64,000 nucleotides of DNA, from positions 29,248,406-29,312,405 of the forward strand of contig OX243820.1 in the NCBI GenBank assembly GCA_945859605.1, read 5' to 3'. The DNA is from Lumbricus rubellus. Taxonomy: Eukaryota; Annelida; Clitellata; Crassiclitellata; Lumbricidae. Each line of letters begins with the position of its first letter. Position 1 is the stretch's first letter. The translations under genes and the position numbers were made by a program. Positions 60,388 to 64,000 of this stretch are shown here, piece after piece. The notes under the pieces are model-generated. The model was not told where the DNA came from, did no database searches, and saw nothing but the letters and a program-made list of their open reading frames with translations.

Positions 60388-60638
60388 ATGATTCTGATGA
60401 TTCTGATGATGACGATGCGTTCTCTGCCCGAGGGCAGGTTCATTGGCTTTTATGCCTCTATATATAGAGATGAGATGAGTGAGGTGGTTTCCCGTTGCCT
60501 TCCTCACAGACAATAATATTCTGAGTGAGCAACTTGTCCAAGGTCGCTACATATAGGCTAATAATGACTCGAGGTTCATTCGAACCTGCAACACTTCGGT
60601 CACAAGGCAGCGAACTTACCGCTACACCATCGCGTCCC
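60388..60638 (-). mobile_element. tRNA-headed SINE (family B)
   Basis: In reverse, the head reads GGGACGCGATGGTGTAGCGG with B box GGTTCGAATGA, like family A. The body (GGCAACGGGAAACCACCTCA, CATCTCATCTC, GAACCTGCCCTCGGGC) is unrelated to A, and the tail is an ATCATCAGAATC-type repeat. It sits 31 bases from a family A copy. Confidence 0.8.
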
Positions 60639-60669
60639 GCTTTGATTCTGTTGGCTCCTAATATTTGTT

Positions 60670-60878
60670 GGGGCGAGGTGGTGTAGTGGTGGCGTCGTTG
60701 CCTTGGAGCCGGAAGGTTCGAGGTTCGAATCCACCTCGCCGCGTAAGGACCTTGGGCCAGTCCTTCACTCACAATTGCTCAGCGCTTCGGCGTGAAACTC
60801 CGATGCAGTGTCCGCTCTGCATTCGGGAGCGCCTCTGAGAAGAGAGAGCTTGAAGGGAACGCTAAAACAAGTGCACAT
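60670..60878 (+). mobile_element. tRNA-derived SINE (family A), copy 7
   Basis: Intact head GGTGTAGTGGTGGCG and GGTTCGAATCC. Ends GCTTGAAGGGAACGCTAAAA. Confidence 0.9.
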
Positions 60879-61333
60879 ACAACAAACAAAATAATATGGA
60901 GACGGGTCATGCACGTGCAGTTTGGCCTCAACAACACAAAGACAGCGTTTCGTGCCGACTGCATATTGGCCGGATGCTCCTACTCATCACGATAGAAAGC
61001 AATCCGGTGTGTACATGTATGCATAGCCTATACCTGCCTCGTCTCCGACTCCGTGCTCTGTATAATAACAGGGTGTCGCACTGGAACTTAATTGATCTTG
61101 ACCTTTACGCGTAAAGATATTGACTGGCATGATAATTATGTATACCATCCATGGCAGAACATCGCAATAATTATGTGTTTGATATTCGGGTTTGGATATT
61201 TGAACAGAATAAAATGGAATTTTCTTATTAGTCGACCTTTTTCAAACCGAATTTTGGCTGACACACTAATTATTTATGGAATGCACATGTTGTCCAAATA
61301 GCCTATAATGTAGTCTTGATAACTTCGGATCAG

Positions 61334-61371
<38 letters not shown>

Positions 61372-61397
61372 GATTTATATATATGATTATATGTATT
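60879..61397. other. Noncoding, (AT)n at 61336-61365
   Basis: No gene or element recognised apart from the TA run. Confidence 0.5.
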
Positions 61398-61600
61398 TGC
61401 ACTTGTTAGAGCGCCCCTTCAAACTATCTACTCAGAGGCGCTCCAGACTACAGAGCGGACACTGCATCGGAGTTTCACGTCGAATCGCTGAGCAATTGTG
61501 AGTGAAGGACCACGCGGTGACTTGAGGTGGATTCGAACCTGCAACCCTTCGGCTGCAAGGCGACGAACATAATATCATACCCACTACACCACCGCGCCTC
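61398..61600 (-). mobile_element. tRNA-derived SINE (family A), copy 8
   Basis: Reverse copy from TTGCACTTGTTAGAGCGCC to CACCGCGCCTC, with a small insertion (ATAATATCATA) in the head. Confidence 0.85.
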
Positions 61601-62095
61601 ACAACATATGCGATGTATATATGCATAATTGCATATATACATACCGGTACATGTACGTCATATAATATGTACATGCTTATGTATATATATGTAAAATGTG
61701 TATATTTATATATACATACATGCACGTCATATACGTATGAATACTTATGTATATAAGCCTATATATGTATAATATGCACATTTATATATGTAGGACATTG
61801 TAGGTATATATGCATGGCTGCATATATACATACATGTACCGTGATGTACGTCATATACATGTATGTACAATGTTGTACATACTTATGTATATATATATAT
61901 ATATGTATAATATGTATAAATTGTATATTTATATATGTATGACATTGTATGTATATATGCATGGTTGAATATACACATGCATGTACGTCATATATGTACA
62001 TACTTATGTATATATATATATATATATATGTAAAATATGTATAATATGCATATTTATATATGTAGGACATTGTAGGTATATTATGCATGGTTGCA
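61601..62095. repeat. Degenerate about-120-130-bp tandem repeat, AT-rich
   Basis: Three to four diverged units with TATATATGCATGGTTGCATA, ACATGTACGTCATATA, TACTTATGTATATA and ATTTATATATGTAGGACATTG recur from 61610 to 62095. The Tyr/Ile-rich open frames are artefacts. Confidence 0.8.
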
Positions 62096-62286
62096 CAAAC
62101 TGCGGCAGATGTTATCGATCAGATATCGATCTGTAGGCGTATCGATCACGTACGTCCGCATCACTGCATCACTGCATCACAGCATCAGCATCAGCTGCAG
62201 CAGCTGGTTCTATACGTGATCGTCACCAAAGCCCCATTACATCCTCCAATGTCTTGTCCCTCACACGTTCGCCTCGGGTCGTGTTC

Positions 62287-62372
62287 GCCGAACTTATCCG
62301 AACATACCCGAACATATCCGAACATATCCGAACATATCCGAACATATCCGAACATACCCGAACATAGCCGAG
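62287..62372. repeat. 10-bp minisatellite (AACATATCCG)n
   Basis: Eight to nine tandem units, CGAACATATCCGAACATACC-type, followed by GTTCCGA-rich sequence to about 62415. Confidence 0.93.
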
Positions 62373-62699
62373 TCGTTCCGAACCGTTCCGAGTTGTTCCG
62401 TCGGAACCGGTTCCCGTCGGTTCAAATCGAGGCTGCATATCTTTATGGCCGTAGAGACCACGACGCCTATACTGTAGTTTGCTGAAGCGCATAATATTGT
62501 GTATGTTTACCCATTCGAGCAAGACATGTGTGATGCTCTCGGGCAAAGCGAGATCAGTTGCGTTTGAAAAGATGGATTCTTAGAAGCCCGTCCCCTTGAG
62601 GCGGGTGTTACTGACCCAGCTATCTACACAACGTAAGATAGCATATAGGATGCATCCCATGTGGATGTAATTGTAATGCGCAATAGAGCGTCATGAAGT

Positions 62700-62848
62700 C
62701 TTTAGAGGAATTTTTAGAACAGCACCAAAAAAACTTATTTCCTTTCCCATCTCAGATGGTAAATTATTCCCAGTCGATTTTTATACGATGAACATTTAAA
62801 AATATATTTTTAATTGCACAAAAATGTTTTTGCAGTTATATAATTAAC
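62700..62848 (+). repeat. Interspersed repeat family X, copy 3 (cut by gap)
   Basis: AGGAATTTTTAGAACAGC and TTTCCTTTCCCATCTCAGA match the 17215 copy. The right end runs into the N gap. Confidence 0.65.
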
Positions 62849-63048
62849 NNNNNNNNNNNNNNNNNNNNNNNNNNNNNNNNNNNNNNNNNNNNNNNNNNNN
62901 NNNNNNNNNNNNNNNNNNNNNNNNNNNNNNNNNNNNNNNNNNNNNNNNNNNNNNNNNNNNNNNNNNNNNNNNNNNNNNNNNNNNNNNNNNNNNNNNNNNN
63001 NNNNNNNNNNNNNNNNNNNNNNNNNNNNNNNNNNNNNNNNNNNNNNNN
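62849..63048. other. Assembly gap (200 N)
   Basis: Exactly 200 N characters, probably a scaffold gap of nominal size. Confidence 0.99.
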
Positions 63049-63242
63049 ACTATATTTTGAAGCGTTTAAAAGCTCATTTAGAACCCTCCTATACACTCCC
63101 TGCTCCCTTCTTCCCATCTCACCGCCAATGGAAGAACATCTACGTCTTCGATCGCAAAACAACCACTTCCTTTCGCAGTGAACAATACTGAGGAATATCT
63201 ACAGCCAAACAAGCAACGCACAGTCCGCTTGTACATGTGTAA

Positions 63243-63541
63243 TCTATATAAATAAAAATGTAACTGCGTACGCACGTTTCTTTCCGGGCCAAGAATCTCG
63301 GAAAGTCCTCGACCGATTCTTTTCAAAATTGCCGGGTTTGCATAATGCTTTTTTTGAAAAAGCGCAATCTTTTACAACAATAATGATCATTTTAATTCGT
63401 CGGCTATTTGACCTATACATTTCAACGGCAGTGCGTACCAGGGGAGGGGAGGGGAGGGAGATGAGGGGAGGTGGCATGGAGGTAGGGAGGGATGGTTGGA
63501 TGCTCTTTTCAGCCACAGCAACGCGTGGCCGGGTACGCTAG
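63243..63541 (+). mobile_element. Helitron-like non-autonomous element
   Basis: 5' end TCTATATAAATAAAAATG. 3' end GCGTGGCCGGGTACGCTAG with a GC-rich hairpin just before CTAG. The flanks are A on the left and T on the right, with no target duplication, as expected for Helitron insertion between A and T. 299 bases, no Rep/helicase. Confidence 0.75.
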
Positions 63542-64000
63542 TATTATTATTATCCGACGCGTTGCATCCAACCATGCGCCTTACACCGTCGCAGCTTTCC
63601 GTCTGGGACTAAACATTAGTCCCAGGTTTCGGCGCAGGACCATTGTCTTAGGAAGTTAGGCACATCTAGAATATTCCGTAATATTCTCGTCGTAAACAAC
63701 TCGTAATTTTCCAAAGCTGTCTTATACGCAATGACCGCCGCTGTTTCTTGTTCGTCCATCATTATATGCAATGGAAGAAAACACGGGACCATTAGCCTAT
63801 ACGGCGCACAATGGCGTAAAATAAAACCAATTAGCCATATTTGCGTTTTGTGACCTTTATATTGCCGTGGAATGACGCTGCTGTCATCTGTCGACGATAA
63901 TCTGCGACGCTGCATAGAACTCGGAATGTCCGCATTAAGTAATTGGCTCTTGTTTATTTACTTGGCGGTTTTCGCTTAGGACTGAAAGTGCAGAAATGTG
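63542..64000. other. Noncoding; short minus-strand frame of unknown status
   Basis: A minus-strand frame from ATG near 63760 to a stop near 63617 reads MDEQETAAVIAYKTALENYE and so on for 47 residues. No domain is recognised and no splice sites support it. 63603-63625 is a 9-bp-stem hairpin overlapping its stop. Confidence 0.35.

Noticed and set aside
63616..63915. 99-codon minus-strand frame with MDEQETAAV segment
   Set aside because: Could be a small exon, but no acceptor/donor pair, no domain and no neighbouring exon could be shown.

Overview
This is a eukaryotic, most likely marine-invertebrate (possibly deuterostome) nuclear genome window. Coding sequence is split into short exons with GT-AG introns, noncoding DNA dominates, microsatellites reach hundreds of bases, and tRNA-derived SINEs and small DNA transposons are plentiful. 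There is a 200-N assembly gap at 62849-63048. I found no prokaryotic operons, CRISPR arrays or rRNA genes. The palindromic word TAGGCCTA occurs dozens of times. The species cannot be named from sequence alone.

Layout. (1) 153-6328, plus strand: the 3' seven exons of a transmembrane immunoglobulin/fibronectin-III cell-adhesion protein (NCAM/Fasciclin-II type). Its 5' exons lie outside the window. (2) 6329-16971: noncoding DNA with a 0.9-kb minisatellite, a tRNA-type SINE, foldback elements, a piggyBac-like mini-element, a hAT-like MITE with a perfect 8-bp target duplication, and a pyrimidine tract. (3) 16972-30681, minus strand: a complete CYLD-type deubiquitinase gene. I rebuilt 15 coding exons whose phases all agree, giving 1276 codons plus stop. 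The product has three CAP-Gly domains, a long low-complexity linker, a USP-fold catalytic domain with Cys/His/Asp, and an embedded cysteine-rich zinc module. (4) 30682-45932: intergenic DNA rich in short transposons, including a 1.3-kb TTAA-flanked element filled with G-rich satellite, a 44-bp perfect hairpin, and a mariner-like foldback element. (5) 45933-46818, plus strand: the first coding exon of an RGK-type (Rad/Gem/Rem) small GTPase, ending just after the P-loop. The rest was not found. (6) 46819-64000: noncoding DNA, probably RGK intron and/or intergenic, with very long tetra-, tri- and dinucleotide arrays, nested mariner-like elements with a broken transposase end, two SINE families and a Helitron-like element.

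The three genes do not form a pathway: one is an adhesion receptor, one a ubiquitin-signalling regulator, one a small GTPase. The more unusual content is in the repeats. An oppositely oriented SINE pair brackets one CYLD exon. Two SINE families share a tRNA-like head. Several non-autonomous transposon families have intact target duplications. A cluster of foldback elements shares CACNGTG termini. I did not find a clearly new multi-gene system, and the ranked findings reflect that.
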